In this document: in pieces, positions 52,127 to 60,220 of the stretch | How the letters are laid out: every line of letters begins with the position of its first letter | Position numbering within the stretch: position 1 is the stretch's first letter | Assembly (NCBI RefSeq): GCF_031846585.1 | Contig: NZ_JAVRHK010000003.1 | Span: 310,001-374,000 of the forward strand | Direction: 5' to 3' | Origin: Autumnicola musiva | GTDB taxonomy: Bacteria > Bacteroidota > Bacteroidia > Flavobacteriales > Flavobacteriaceae | Length of the DNA: 64,000 bases | Position numbers and translations under genes: made by a program | Notes under the pieces: model-generated | Told to the model about the DNA's origin: nothing | Databases searched by the model: none | The model's input: the letters and a program-made list of their open reading frames with translations, nothing else

Positions 52127-52870
52127 TCATTCAATAATCTCCACATCTATATAAACATTATCAATTGGCCATTCGGATTGTCCCGTTTCTACCTGTACAA
52201 TTTTTTCAGCAACATCCATTCCGTTCGTTACCTCCCCAAATACCGTGTGATCGTTGTTAAGATGTGGCGAACCACCTTTGTCCATAACAATAAAAAATTC
52301 ATAAGGCGAAGAAGCCTTACTCACGTTCTGCTCACTATATTTTGCTGCGGAAAAAGCACCATAGGTATGTTTGTGGCCGGCATCAAACTCACTGGGAATA
52401 AGATAAGAACCAATGTCATGCCGCATTTCATTTGTACTTATATTATCTGAATTTCCTCCCTGTATAACGAAGCCCGGTGCAACGCGGTGAAAGTAAGTGT
52501 CATTAAAATAGCCTTTTTTCACCAGCATTATAAAATTGGCCCGGTGCAATGGAGTATCTCTGAAAAGCCTGACTTCAATATCTCCAAAACTGGTTTTTAT
52601 CCTAACTCTGTTTTCCGGGTTCTTTTTTCCATATTCTGTTAAAAAAGGAATCAGTTTTTCCTGTGGAATAGGATAGGCATCACCTAATGCTTCTTCTGTT
52701 TCTTCTTTTTCTTCGGAAATATTTTCAGCAACACCAGTTGCGGTAGAATCGGCATTTTGAATCTTTTCGGCTACTGTTTCTGCTGCACTTTTCTGAGAAG
52801 ATTTATTATCTTCACAACTTGCGAAAAACGAAACGGAAAAAATTAAAATTATAAAATGGCTGGGTCTCAT
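52127..52870 (-). CDS. Peptidyl-prolyl cis-trans isomerase (cyclophilin type), lipoprotein
   Basis: The 247-residue protein has a lipoprotein signal peptide (IILIFSVSFFASC, Cys18), an acidic linker and a cyclophilin domain with VRIKTSFGDIEVRLFRDTPLHRANF, FNDTYFHRVAPGFVIQGGN (catalytic Arg in FHRV), and HLNNDHTVFGEVTNGMDVAEKI. It accelerates proline isomerisation of envelope proteins. I start at ATG 52870; the longer frame upstream lies on the back of the Nudix gene and has no signal peptide. The ATG shares two bases with the ATG of the Nudix gene on the other strand. Confidence 0.94.
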   Translation of the reverse strand: MRPSHFIILIFSVSFFASCEDNKSSQKSAAETVAEKIQNADSTATGVAENISEEKEETEEALGDAYPIPQEKLIPFLTEYGKKNPENRVRIKTSFGDIEVRLFRDTPLHRANFIMLVKKGYFNDTYFHRVAPGFVIQGGNSDNISTNEMRHDIGSYLIPSEFDAGHKHTYGAFSAAKYSEQNVSKASSPYEFFIVMDKGGSPHLNNDHTVFGEVTNGMDVAEKIVQVETGQSEWPIDNVYIDVEIIE

Positions 52871-53510
52871 GAATTTCGAAATCTTTAAATCAAGAATCTC
52901 AAAATTAAAAAAAATAGGGCTACCCGGCGAACCTGCACACCATAAATTAGCTCCGCAAATGCGAATTGATGAATTGGCTAATACAGATATGGGTAATCTT
53001 AAATCAAACAAAGCAGGAGTAATGGCCCTGTTTTATCCGGATAATTCCTCCCAAACAAATATGGTTTTAATCCTGCGGAAAACATATAAAGGAGTACACT
53101 CAAACCAAATTGGTTTTCCCGGTGGCCGGGTTGAAATGACAGATGGAAACCTTGAGGAAACCGCATTAAGGGAAACCGAAGAAGAAATAGGAGTTCCCAG
53201 GAAAGATATATCCATCATTAAAAAATTGACTGAACTTTACATCCCGCCGAGCAATTTTTGGGTCTACCCGTATATGGGAATCACTGAAAAAACTCCGATT
53301 TTGATTCGGCAGGAATCTGAAGTGGAAGCTATTCTTGAAGTGAAACTGGAGCATTTTATGGATGACATAAATATGGTAAAACACCGGTTGAGTACTTCTT
53401 ACGCAAAAAACATTGAAGTTCCTGCTTTTAAGCTAAATGATCATATTGTATGGGGAGCTACGGGGATGATGTTGAGTGAATTGAAGGAAATGTTACGGCA
53501 GGTGCTGTAA
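52869..53510 (+). CDS. CoA pyrophosphatase-type Nudix hydrolase
   Basis: The 213-residue enzyme has the full Nudix box GFPGGRVEMTDGNLEETALRETEEEIGV (GX5EX7REUXEEXGU), preceded by KTYKGVHSNQIGFPGG, a sequence typical of the CoA-diphosphatase branch (NudL/YeaB-like). It probably cleaves CoA or oxidised CoA to phosphopantetheine and 3',5'-ADP. The start is ATG 52869, two bases overlapping the opposite ATG of the isomerase gene. Confidence 0.93.
   Translation: MNFEIFKSRISKLKKIGLPGEPAHHKLAPQMRIDELANTDMGNLKSNKAGVMALFYPDNSSQTNMVLILRKTYKGVHSNQIGFPGGRVEMTDGNLEETALRETEEEIGVPRKDISIIKKLTELYIPPSNFWVYPYMGITEKTPILIRQESEVEAILEVKLEHFMDDINMVKHRLSTSYAKNIEVPAFKLNDHIVWGATGMMLSELKEMLRQVL
52900..52907 (-). promoter_or_regulatory. 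Possible -7 element of the isomerase gene, inside the Nudix coding region
   Basis: Minus strand TAATTTTG fits TAnnTTTG, 29 bases before the ATG at 52870. Because the two genes share their start, the promoter must lie within the opposing reading frame. Confidence 0.4.
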
Positions 53511-53567
53511 GGCAGGAATTCTTATATTTGCTCCCGCTCAGGCAGCAGATAAATTTAGTGATTAAAC

Positions 53568-54371
53568 ATGGGCTTGTTTAAAAAAAATCCTTTCGGTCAT
53601 ATTTTATTTTTGAAGAAGTGGCTTATCCGCATTTTTGGCGTGATGACACACAGGAGGTACCGCGGATTTAATGAGCTGAAAATTGAAGGTTCCGAAATAA
53701 TTAAAAACCTTCCCGATAACAATGTGCTTTTCGTTTCCAACCACCAAACCTATTTTGCAGATGTGGTTGCAATGTTTCATGTTTTTAACGCCAGCCTTAG
53801 CGGTAGGGAGGATTCCATCAAAAATGTGGGATATATCTGGCAGCCTAAAATGAATATTTATTATGTGGCTGCCAAAGAAACCATGCGCGCAGGGCTTTTA
53901 ACCCGGATAATGGCTTATGCCGGGGCAATTACCGTTGAGCGTACCTGGCGGGAAAAAGGCCAGGAAATCCAAAGAGATGTTAACCCCCAGGATTTTGAAA
54001 ATATTGGCGAAGCACTGAAGGACGGCTGGGTTATCACTTTTCCTCAGGGTACCACCAAACCTTTTAAACCAATTAGAAAAGGTACGGCCCATATTATTAA
54101 AAATTATAAACCAATTGTTATTCCTATCGTAATTGATGGTTTTCGCAGATCTTTTGATAAAAAAGGACTCCGCATCAAAAAACGCGGAATTCTCCAGTCT
54201 TTCCAGATAAAGAAGCCTTTGCAAATAGATTATGAAAACGAATCTATTGAAGAAATTGTAGAAAAACTGGAGTACGCAATTGAGCAACATTCATCATTCC
54301 TGAAAGTTATTCCTGCTCAAGAGCTGAACGCCATGGAAGAGCTTAATAAGAAGCGGGAATGGGAATATTAG
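53568..54371 (+). CDS. 1-acyl-glycerol-3-phosphate acyltransferase family (PlsC)
   Basis: The 267-residue protein belongs to the glycerophosphate acyltransferase superfamily. Motif I reads SNHQTYFADVVAMF, with five rather than four residues between His and Asp; motif III reads TFPQGTTKPFKP in place of FPEGTR; VIPIVIDGFRRSF covers motif IV. It would transfer acyl chains to lysophosphatidate or another lysolipid at the inner membrane. The spacing variant occurs, I believe, in other flavobacterial homologues, so it may be a functional subfamily. It follows the Nudix gene by 57 bases. Confidence 0.88.
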   Translation: MGLFKKNPFGHILFLKKWLIRIFGVMTHRRYRGFNELKIEGSEIIKNLPDNNVLFVSNHQTYFADVVAMFHVFNASLSGREDSIKNVGYIWQPKMNIYYVAAKETMRAGLLTRIMAYAGAITVERTWREKGQEIQRDVNPQDFENIGEALKDGWVITFPQGTTKPFKPIRKGTAHIIKNYKPIVIPIVIDGFRRSFDKKGLRIKKRGILQSFQIKKPLQIDYENESIEEIVEKLEYAIEQHSSFLKVIPAQELNAMEELNKKREWEY

Positions 54372-54436
54372 GAAGTTGAAAATTATGTTTAAATGAACTT
54401 CAATTTTCCATATTTCTAAATTCATATTTCAAACAA

Positions 54437-54478
54437 CCACCCCGCCCTACGGCCACCCCTCCTTAAAAAGGATGGGAG
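54437..54478. repeat. C-rich hairpin element in an intergenic gap
   Basis: CCACCCCGCCCTACGG runs into CCACCCCTCCTT-AAA-AAGGATGGG, a hairpin with one mismatch. The C-rich strand stands out from AT-rich flanks. Elements of this type, with CCCCTCCTT/AAGGAGGGG arms, are dispersed in several Bacteroidota genomes in my recollection; copy number cannot be checked here. The rest of the gap (54372-54631) shows nothing else. Confidence 0.4.
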
Positions 54479-54631
54479 CTTTTATTCTGGAGGTTTAAAT
54501 TTTTAATTCGGAATTTTGAATTCATTAAAATTCATTCAGAAGAAGGAAAAAACCAGAAAAAGAAAGTTTTCCATTGTACATTTTCAAATCTTTTCTTCAT
54601 TATTTTCAAACTTTGAAACTCTACCTTAATT

Positions 54632-55270
54632 TCACACATCCAGTTTCTGGAGTTCTTTATAGTTCCGGTTTAATCTTCTTAATAAAATTCCGTAAATAAG
54701 CCTGTAGAATAACCAGATAAGCCCCATTAATAAAGCGAGACCTATAATTATCATAAAGGATAATTTTATCCATGCCAGTGTATTAAAGTTATAGTTGGTA
54801 GCAGCCGTAACTTCTGCCGTTGCGCTATGATGATCAATAATAAAATACAGGGAAATAAGGCCGGTAATTGCAGATCCAATAAGTATAAAGGCGATATAAT
54901 ACTTCACCGTTTTCCGGGTTTTTAGAATATTCTTCATCAATTCGGCAGCACTGTCGGTAGAATTGATCCTTCTATAGTTCCTGTAAAACTGAAATATGAA
55001 AATAAGCGTAATTAGGTAGCCTATAATATTGGAAACAATGGTAAATTCGGTTAGCTCTAGTTCTTCAATTTCCTTCCAGTAGTTCTTATCAATAACAGCA
55101 ATATCCAATATGGCCCAGAATAAAAACTCCAGGATACTTATGATAAATATCCATTTTACAATAGAAGAAGATTTCTTCCATATCATGTTATAAATTTCAT
55201 CATAAGAAAGGCGGGGGAGATTTGCTTCCCTGCTTTTCCAGTCTTTTTTTAGTAAATCCAATCCATCCAT
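54632..55270 (-). CDS. Membrane protein linked to a sigma factor, possible anti-sigma factor
   Basis: The 212-residue protein has a soluble N-terminal helical region (DLLKKDWKSREANLPRLSYDEIYNMIWKKS) and four membrane helices (about 36-60, 77-97, 118-140 and 160-195). Its gene begins eight bases after the sigma factor gene, which suggests that it controls that factor. The usual RskA or FecR-like domains are absent. Homologues I recall carry the misleading name beta-carotene monooxygenase. The role is an inference. Confidence 0.65.
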   Translation of the reverse strand: MDGLDLLKKDWKSREANLPRLSYDEIYNMIWKKSSSIVKWIFIISILEFLFWAILDIAVIDKNYWKEIEELELTEFTIVSNIIGYLITLIFIFQFYRNYRRINSTDSAAELMKNILKTRKTVKYYIAFILIGSAITGLISLYFIIDHHSATAEVTAATNYNFNTLAWIKLSFMIIIGLALLMGLIWLFYRLIYGILLRRLNRNYKELQKLDV

Positions 55271-55277
55271 TTCTCCA

Positions 55278-55772
55278 CTACGGATTTAATATTGTTCTTA
55301 ATTTTGTTTTTACCCTATTCATCTTCACTCTTGCATTTACCTCGGAAATTCCCAATGTTTCTGAAATTTCCCTGTAATTTTTGTCTTCCAGGTAGAGAAA
55401 AACCAGTGCCTTTTCAATATCGTTTAGCTCTTTAATAGCATCATACATCAGTTTAATTTGTTGCTCTTCTTCATCGTTATATTCTTCAGCTTTTATTTTA
55501 AAATGAACAGTATCGTAATCCTGAGTCTGTATTCCGCGCTTTTTCTTACGATAAAGTGTAATTGCTGTATTAAGCGCAACCCTGTACATCCAGGTACTAA
55601 ATTTTGCATCACCACGAAATTTAGGATAAGCTTTCCATAGCTGAATGGTGATTTCCTGAAATAAATCGTTGTGTGAAGCCTGATCGTTTGTGTAGATACG
55701 ACATATCTTATGCGCTATATTCTGGTTTTTTTCCAGATTTTTCACAAACTGATGTTCTAATTCCTTGTTCAC
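55278..55772 (-). CDS. ECF RNA polymerase sigma factor
   Basis: The 164-residue protein has sigma region 2 (NDLFQEITIQLWKAYPKFRGDAKFSTWMYRVALNTAITLYRKKKR) and region 4 (IKELNDIEKALVFLYLEDKNYREISETLGISEVNARVKMNRVKTKLR) with the helix-turn-helix at the end. The start codon is GTG (55772-55770). With the membrane protein gene behind it, it forms a likely sigma/anti-sigma unit. The inducing signal is unknown. Confidence 0.94.
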   Translation of the reverse strand: MNKELEHQFVKNLEKNQNIAHKICRIYTNDQASHNDLFQEITIQLWKAYPKFRGDAKFSTWMYRVALNTAITLYRKKKRGIQTQDYDTVHFKIKAEEYNDEEEQQIKLMYDAIKELNDIEKALVFLYLEDKNYREISETLGISEVNARVKMNRVKTKLRTILNP

Positions 55773-55905
55773 AATAATAGGTTGGCTTTTATTGGTAGTC
55801 TTCGCAACTATAATGTTACAAAAAAGTATAAAGTATAGTTAATGCCTCAGCATTTTTTCTCTCCCATAAGCAGAAATCTTAAATTTGAGTAAAACCAACT
55901 AATAC

Positions 55906-57210
55906 ATGAATATTCCTAAATCAGATCTGCCCAGGGTAGTAATAATAGGAGGAGGTTTTGCCGGAATGTCTCTTGCCCGAAAACTGCTAAAGGAGGATGT
56001 GCAAATGGTGTTGCTGGACAAGCATAATTACCATACATTTCAGCCTTTGCTATATCAGGTATCTACGGCCAGCCTGGAACCGGATTCTATCGCTTACCCC
56101 TTAAGAAAAATAACAAGGGACAGTAAAAGGTGCTTTTTTCGACTTACTGAAGTTTCTTCTATCTCGCCTGAAAAAAATCTTATACATACTAATATTGGCG
56201 ATATTGTATATGATTATCTGATAATTGCAACGGGTACAAAGACTAATTTCTTCGGAAATAAAAGTATTGAGAAGAATGGGATGTGGATGAAAACTGTTCC
56301 GCAGGCCCTGAATATTCGTAGCCTCATTCTTGAAAATCTTGAGCAAGCGGTGATTACTGATAATGAAGAAGAAAGAAGGGCATTATTAAATTTTGTTATT
56401 GTTGGCGCAGGTCCCACCGGTGTAGAAATGAGCGGTGCTATTGCAGAGCTTAGAAATAACATTGTTCCCAAAGATTATCCCGATATTGATCCTAATGAAA
56501 TGAATATCCACCTTCTTGAAGGTTTGGGTCGTGTATTACCTCCCATGAGCGAGGAATCTTCTGTAAAAGCAGAGAAATTTCTTAAGGAATTAGGTGTACA
56601 TATCCATCTGAACACCATGGTGGAAAATTACGATGGAAATCTGGTGAAAACCAATACTGACCTTTCCTTAAAAACAGCAACTTTTATTTGGTCTGCCGGT
56701 GTAACCGGTGCACCGGTGAAAGGATTAAATGCTTCAGCGATTGTAGATAAAGCGAATCGTTATGAGGTAAATACTTTTAACCAGGTTAATGGTTATGAAA
56801 ATATATTCGCAATTGGTGATATTGCACTGATGCAAAGTGAGGAATTTCCAAAAGGTCATCCAATGGTTGCCCAGCCGGCTATTCAGCAGGGGAAACATCT
56901 TGCCAGAAATATTATTAGGCTTATAAAAGGAGAAAAACTGGAACCTTTTAATTACAATGATAAAGGTACAATGGCAACGGTGGGAAGAAATCGTGCAGTG
57001 GTAGATATGGGAAAATTAAAATTTGGAGGTTTCCTTGCCTGGTTTATCTGGATGTTTGTCCACCTTTGGTTTCTTATAGGCTTTAGAAATAGATTAGTTA
57101 CCTTTTTTAATTGGGTGTACAATTACATTAAGTTCGATAAAGCAGCAAGGCTTATTGTGCGGCCTTTTAAAGCGAATAGAAAAATTATGGAAGTTGATGA
57201 TGATGTGTAA
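55906..57210 (+). CDS. ndh: NADH dehydrogenase type II (NDH-2)
   Basis: The 434-residue flavoprotein oxidises NADH and reduces menaquinone without pumping ions. FAD-binding VVIIGGGFAGMSLARKL at the N-terminus, NYHTFQPLLYQV near 40-52, the NADH-binding VIVGAGPTGVEMSGAIAEL near 163, and IFAIGDIALMQ plus PMVAQPAIQQGKHLARN near the quinone site are all present. The C-terminal part (about 370-400, LAWFIWMFVHLWFLIGFRNRL) is a membrane-associated amphipathic segment. Monocistronic with a clear terminator. Confidence 0.95.
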   Translation: MNIPKSDLPRVVIIGGGFAGMSLARKLLKEDVQMVLLDKHNYHTFQPLLYQVSTASLEPDSIAYPLRKITRDSKRCFFRLTEVSSISPEKNLIHTNIGDIVYDYLIIATGTKTNFFGNKSIEKNGMWMKTVPQALNIRSLILENLEQAVITDNEEERRALLNFVIVGAGPTGVEMSGAIAELRNNIVPKDYPDIDPNEMNIHLLEGLGRVLPPMSEESSVKAEKFLKELGVHIHLNTMVENYDGNLVKTNTDLSLKTATFIWSAGVTGAPVKGLNASAIVDKANRYEVNTFNQVNGYENIFAIGDIALMQSEEFPKGHPMVAQPAIQQGKHLARNIIRLIKGEKLEPFNYNDKGTMATVGRNRAVVDMGKLKFGGFLAWFIWMFVHLWFLIGFRNRLVTFFNWVYNYIKFDKAARLIVRPFKANRKIMEVDDDV

Positions 57211-57252
57211 CCATCGCTTTTAATCTTTCAACTACTTTCTATTTTAAAAAAG

Positions 57253-57297
57253 ACATCGAGTGCTGAAATGTTCTATTTTGGCACTCGGTGTTTTTTT
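57253..57297 (+). terminator. Intrinsic terminator of the NDH-2 gene
   Basis: ACATCGAGTGC and GCACTCGGTGT form an 11-bp stem (one G-U) around a 17-base loop, with a T run at 57291-57297. Confidence 0.85.
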
Positions 57298-57631
57298 ATC
57301 TTCTCATCCTTCACAAACTGGCTCTAGCTACTTTTTTAGAAGCTTTTGTTTTAATATCTACTTTTAACCATTTTAATTTTCACTTTCTGATTTGATGGTC
57401 AAGCGCTTTTTTGATTCTAAAGAAGGGATTATTTACAGTTAGCTAAAGAATAGTCAATTTTTACAATGTGAAGATTCTCTATTCCTGTAGAATAAAATTA
57501 GCTTTAGGTTTACGAAATTTTGATCTTATTTCCTTCTGTAACAGTTCAGCCTCAAAAATTGACATTTCAGAAAATCAATTTTTTGATATAAGAACAATAA
57601 GTTGAAATTAGCAAATAATTGTACAGCATAA
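57298..57631. other. Intergenic region ahead of the two-component operon
   Basis: About 330 AT-rich bases between the NDH-2 terminator and the kinase start. The promoter of the kinase operon should lie here, but no exact TAnnTTTG with a good TTG was found. No RNA or repeat seen. Confidence 0.5.
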
Positions 57632-58948
57632 ATGAAATTGACTGGTAAAATATTAAAGGTTTCGGTTCTTATTGCAGTAGTAGTGAGGTTACTGGATTCT
57701 GTTTTTAATGCCAGGATGGGTAAACTTCTAAATTGGGAAATTTGGGGGATTTATCTCTTTTATTCATTTGTCCTGACGGCCATCAATGGCTCCTATTTCA
57801 AATATTTTAACCGGAAAATCGGTTGGGGCAGGGCAGGGGTGAAACGCGTACTTTTTGCTTCCGCCGGTTCCATAGTTCTTACTCTTATCGGGTTTTTCTT
57901 TTGCCGGCTTATAGATAATATAATTTTTAGAGGAGTGGAATTAAGTACGTTTCTTCAGAAGGAAGAGTTGAGGTATTACTTCCCACCGTTATTATTTACG
58001 ATCATAGTTTCGCTTGTGTTTCACCTTATTTACTTTTATAAAGCCCTTCAGGAACAGAAAATTACCGAACAAAAAATTATTGCTGGTACAGCTTCAGCAA
58101 AATTCGAGAGCCTTAAAAATCAGATAGATCCGCATTTCTTGTTTAATAGCCTTAATGTACTTACCGCACTTATTGATGAAAATGCTGAACAGGCCCAAAA
58201 ATTTACCACATCACTTTCTAAAATTTATCGCTATGTTCTGGAACAAAAGGATAAAGAGCTGGTAAGCCTGGAAGAGGAGCTGTCTTTTGCTGTTACTTAT
58301 ATGAAGTTACTAAAAACGCGCTTTGAGAACAGTATATTTTATGAAGTGGAGGAGAATCTTGATATTCCTGAAGCCAAAGTAGTGCCACTGTCTTTGCAGC
58401 TACTTTTGGAAAACACAATCAAACATAATGTGGTAAGTGAAAAGAGGCCTCTAAAGATCAGGATTTATGTGGAAGATAGATATTTAATTATTAAAAACAA
58501 CCTTCAAAAGAAAGAGGTGGTGCAGCAAAGAAAAGGAGTGGGCCTTCAAAACATAGTAAACCGTTATGCTCTGATGACCAGGAGGAAGGTAGTGATAGAA
58601 GAAAAGAGAGAATATTTTAAAGTAAGATTACCAATATTAACTAAACAAATTTCAAATATGAAGATTTTTGAAACTAACCGGGGTGAGGCTTATTTTAGAG
58701 CCAGTCAAAGGGTAAAGGAAATTAAGGAATTTTATGGAAATCTGATTTCATACTGCGTGGTAATTCCTTTTCTTATATTTATTAATTATTATACCTACTG
58801 GAGGTTTCAGTGGTTTTGGTTCCCGCTGTTCGGATGGGGAATAGGACTCGCCATCCACGGTTTTTCGGTATTTGGCTATGGTTCAGATTGGGAAGAACGT
58901 AAGATAAGGGAAATAATGGAAAAAGGGAATCAGCAAAAATGGAAGTGA
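57632..58948 (+). CDS. LytS-type sensor histidine kinase fused to a C-terminal 2TM domain
   Basis: The 438-residue protein has four N-terminal membrane helices (about 8-140). The histidine-kinase region carries the phosphoacceptor motif KNQIDPHFLFNSLNVL (His about 168) and a short ATPase domain with LQLLLENTIKHNVVSEKRPL and GVGLQNIVNRYALM, ending near VRLPIL (about 335). After a short link beginning MKIFETNRGEAYF, a 2TM domain follows (ASQRVKEIKEFYGNLISYC ... FGYGSDWEERKIREIMEK), homologous to the separate protein encoded next. This joins kinase and 2TM partner in one chain. The cognate regulator is at 59276-60028. Confidence 0.92.
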   Translation: MKLTGKILKVSVLIAVVVRLLDSVFNARMGKLLNWEIWGIYLFYSFVLTAINGSYFKYFNRKIGWGRAGVKRVLFASAGSIVLTLIGFFFCRLIDNIIFRGVELSTFLQKEELRYYFPPLLFTIIVSLVFHLIYFYKALQEQKITEQKIIAGTASAKFESLKNQIDPHFLFNSLNVLTALIDENAEQAQKFTTSLSKIYRYVLEQKDKELVSLEEELSFAVTYMKLLKTRFENSIFYEVEENLDIPEAKVVPLSLQLLLENTIKHNVVSEKRPLKIRIYVEDRYLIIKNNLQKKEVVQQRKGVGLQNIVNRYALMTRRKVVIEEKREYFKVRLPILTKQISNMKIFETNRGEAYFRASQRVKEIKEFYGNLISYCVVIPFLIFINYYTYWRFQWFWFPLFGWGIGLAIHGFSVFGYGSDWEERKIREIMEKGNQQKWK

Positions 58949-59259
58949 TGAAAAATATTAGTGAGAATATGAGCTATAGGGCTGCAAAAAAGAAAGCAAA
59001 GGAGATTAAAGGTTTTTATGTTCATCTGCTTGTATATTCCTTTGTCAATATAGCAATTATTGCAGTAGCGTTTTATCAGGATGAGCATTGGGGTGCTCTT
59101 AAGGAAATTTGGACCTATTCAACTGCCTTTTTCTGGGGAATTGGTGTATTTGCACATTGGGCAAGTATATTTGGTCCCAATATTTTCTTTGGAAAATCAT
59201 GGGAAGAGCGTAAAGTGCGGGAAATAATGAGCAAAGAGGAAAGAAAAACCTGGGAATAA
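58939..59259 (+). CDS. 2TM domain protein
   Basis: The 106-residue protein has two membrane helices (about 26-47 and 66-85) flanked by basic AAKKKAKEIKGFYVHL and WEERKVREIMSKEERK segments. It resembles the C-terminal 100 residues of the upstream kinase, so a tandem duplication is likely. The 2TM family accompanies LytS/LytTR systems in Bacteroidota and may sense or tune the kinase in the membrane. Its start overlaps the kinase stop; an alternative start three codons later exists. Confidence 0.88.
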   Translation: MEVMKNISENMSYRAAKKKAKEIKGFYVHLLVYSFVNIAIIAVAFYQDEHWGALKEIWTYSTAFFWGIGVFAHWASIFGPNIFFGKSWEERKVREIMSKEERKTWE

Positions 59260-59275
59260 GTGGAATATTAAAGAT

Positions 59276-60028
59276 ATGATTAAAGCACTGATAATAGAAG
59301 ATGAAAAACCCTCAGCGCGGCGCCTGCAACGAATGCTGAAAAAGATTGGTGTGGAAGTGATTTCTACACTGCATTCAGTAGAGGAGAGTACATCCTGGCT
59401 GTTACAGCATGAGCAAACTGAGCTTATATTCTTGGATATTCAACTTAGCGATGGCCTCTCCTTTGAAATTTTTGAGAATGTTGAGGTAGACAGTGCAATA
59501 ATATTTACAACTGCTTATGATGAATACGCTTTAAAAGCATTTAAGCTGAACAGTATAGATTATTTGCTGAAGCCGATTGATGAAGAGGAATTGGAAAAAG
59601 CTGTGGACAAATACCAGTCGAATAGGAATTACTCCCGGCAAAACCTGGATATGAAAAACCTGAAATCGCTGCTAAATTTTTCGGCTTCAGAATATAAAAA
59701 GCGGTTTACAGTGCCAGTGGGACAACATCTCAGGCTGATTAGTGTAGAGGAAATAAGTTGTTTTTATTCTGAAAGTAAAACAACCTACGTTCATACGTTA
59801 GACGGGCGTAATTACCCTCTTGACATTTCTCTGGAGAATTTGGAACAGCAGCTAAATCCCGAAAAGTTTTTCAAGATCAGTCGGCAGGCCATTATAAACG
59901 TTAAAACAATTGAAGATATTATAGCTTATTCCAATTCACGACTTAGGCTCAAGGTGCAGTCTTTTCGGGGCTTCCCATTAATTGTTAGTAGAGAAAAAGT
60001 GAAAGAGTTTAAAAGATGGCTTACGTAG
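59276..60028 (+). CDS. LytTR response regulator
   Basis: The 250-residue regulator has a receiver domain (IKALIIEDEKPSARRLQRML, phosphorylation Asp54 in ELIFLDIQLSDG, Lys in YLLKPI) and a LytTR DNA-binding domain (about 142-250, RFTVPVGQHLRLISVEEISCFYSESKTTYVH, ending FKRWL). It is transcribed behind the kinase and 2TM genes with a 16-base gap and should be the output of that system. Targets are unknown. Confidence 0.95.
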   Translation: MIKALIIEDEKPSARRLQRMLKKIGVEVISTLHSVEESTSWLLQHEQTELIFLDIQLSDGLSFEIFENVEVDSAIIFTTAYDEYALKAFKLNSIDYLLKPIDEEELEKAVDKYQSNRNYSRQNLDMKNLKSLLNFSASEYKKRFTVPVGQHLRLISVEEISCFYSESKTTYVHTLDGRNYPLDISLENLEQQLNPEKFFKISRQAIINVKTIEDIIAYSNSRLRLKVQSFRGFPLIVSREKVKEFKRWLT

Positions 60029-60169
60029 AATGTTAAAATTGCCTATTTGAAAAACCACAGGGAATTAATCTCCGTATATATAAGTGAAGCTCAAAGAGAT
60101 AATGAATTTAGTAATGATTCTTTTTGGCGAATTCAATACTTTGAGTTTTAATTTTTTTTGGTTGGTTAT

Positions 60170-60202
60170 AGAAAGGCTTGTTCGTTGGGGGCAGGCCTTT
60201 CT
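60170..60202. terminator. Bidirectional terminator between the LytTR gene and the anti-sigma gene
   Basis: AGAAAGGCTTG pairs with CAGGCCTTTCT (11 bp, one G-U) across an 11-base loop, between convergent genes. The T run is short on both sides, so its strength is uncertain. Confidence 0.6.
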
Positions 60203-60220
60203 TCTTTGCCTAATATTTAA

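Noticed and set aside
57550..57620. TTGACA-like element ahead of the histidine kinase
   Set aside because: The Escherichia-type -35 box is not used by the Bacteroidota primary sigma factor, and no TAnnTTTG follows at the right distance.
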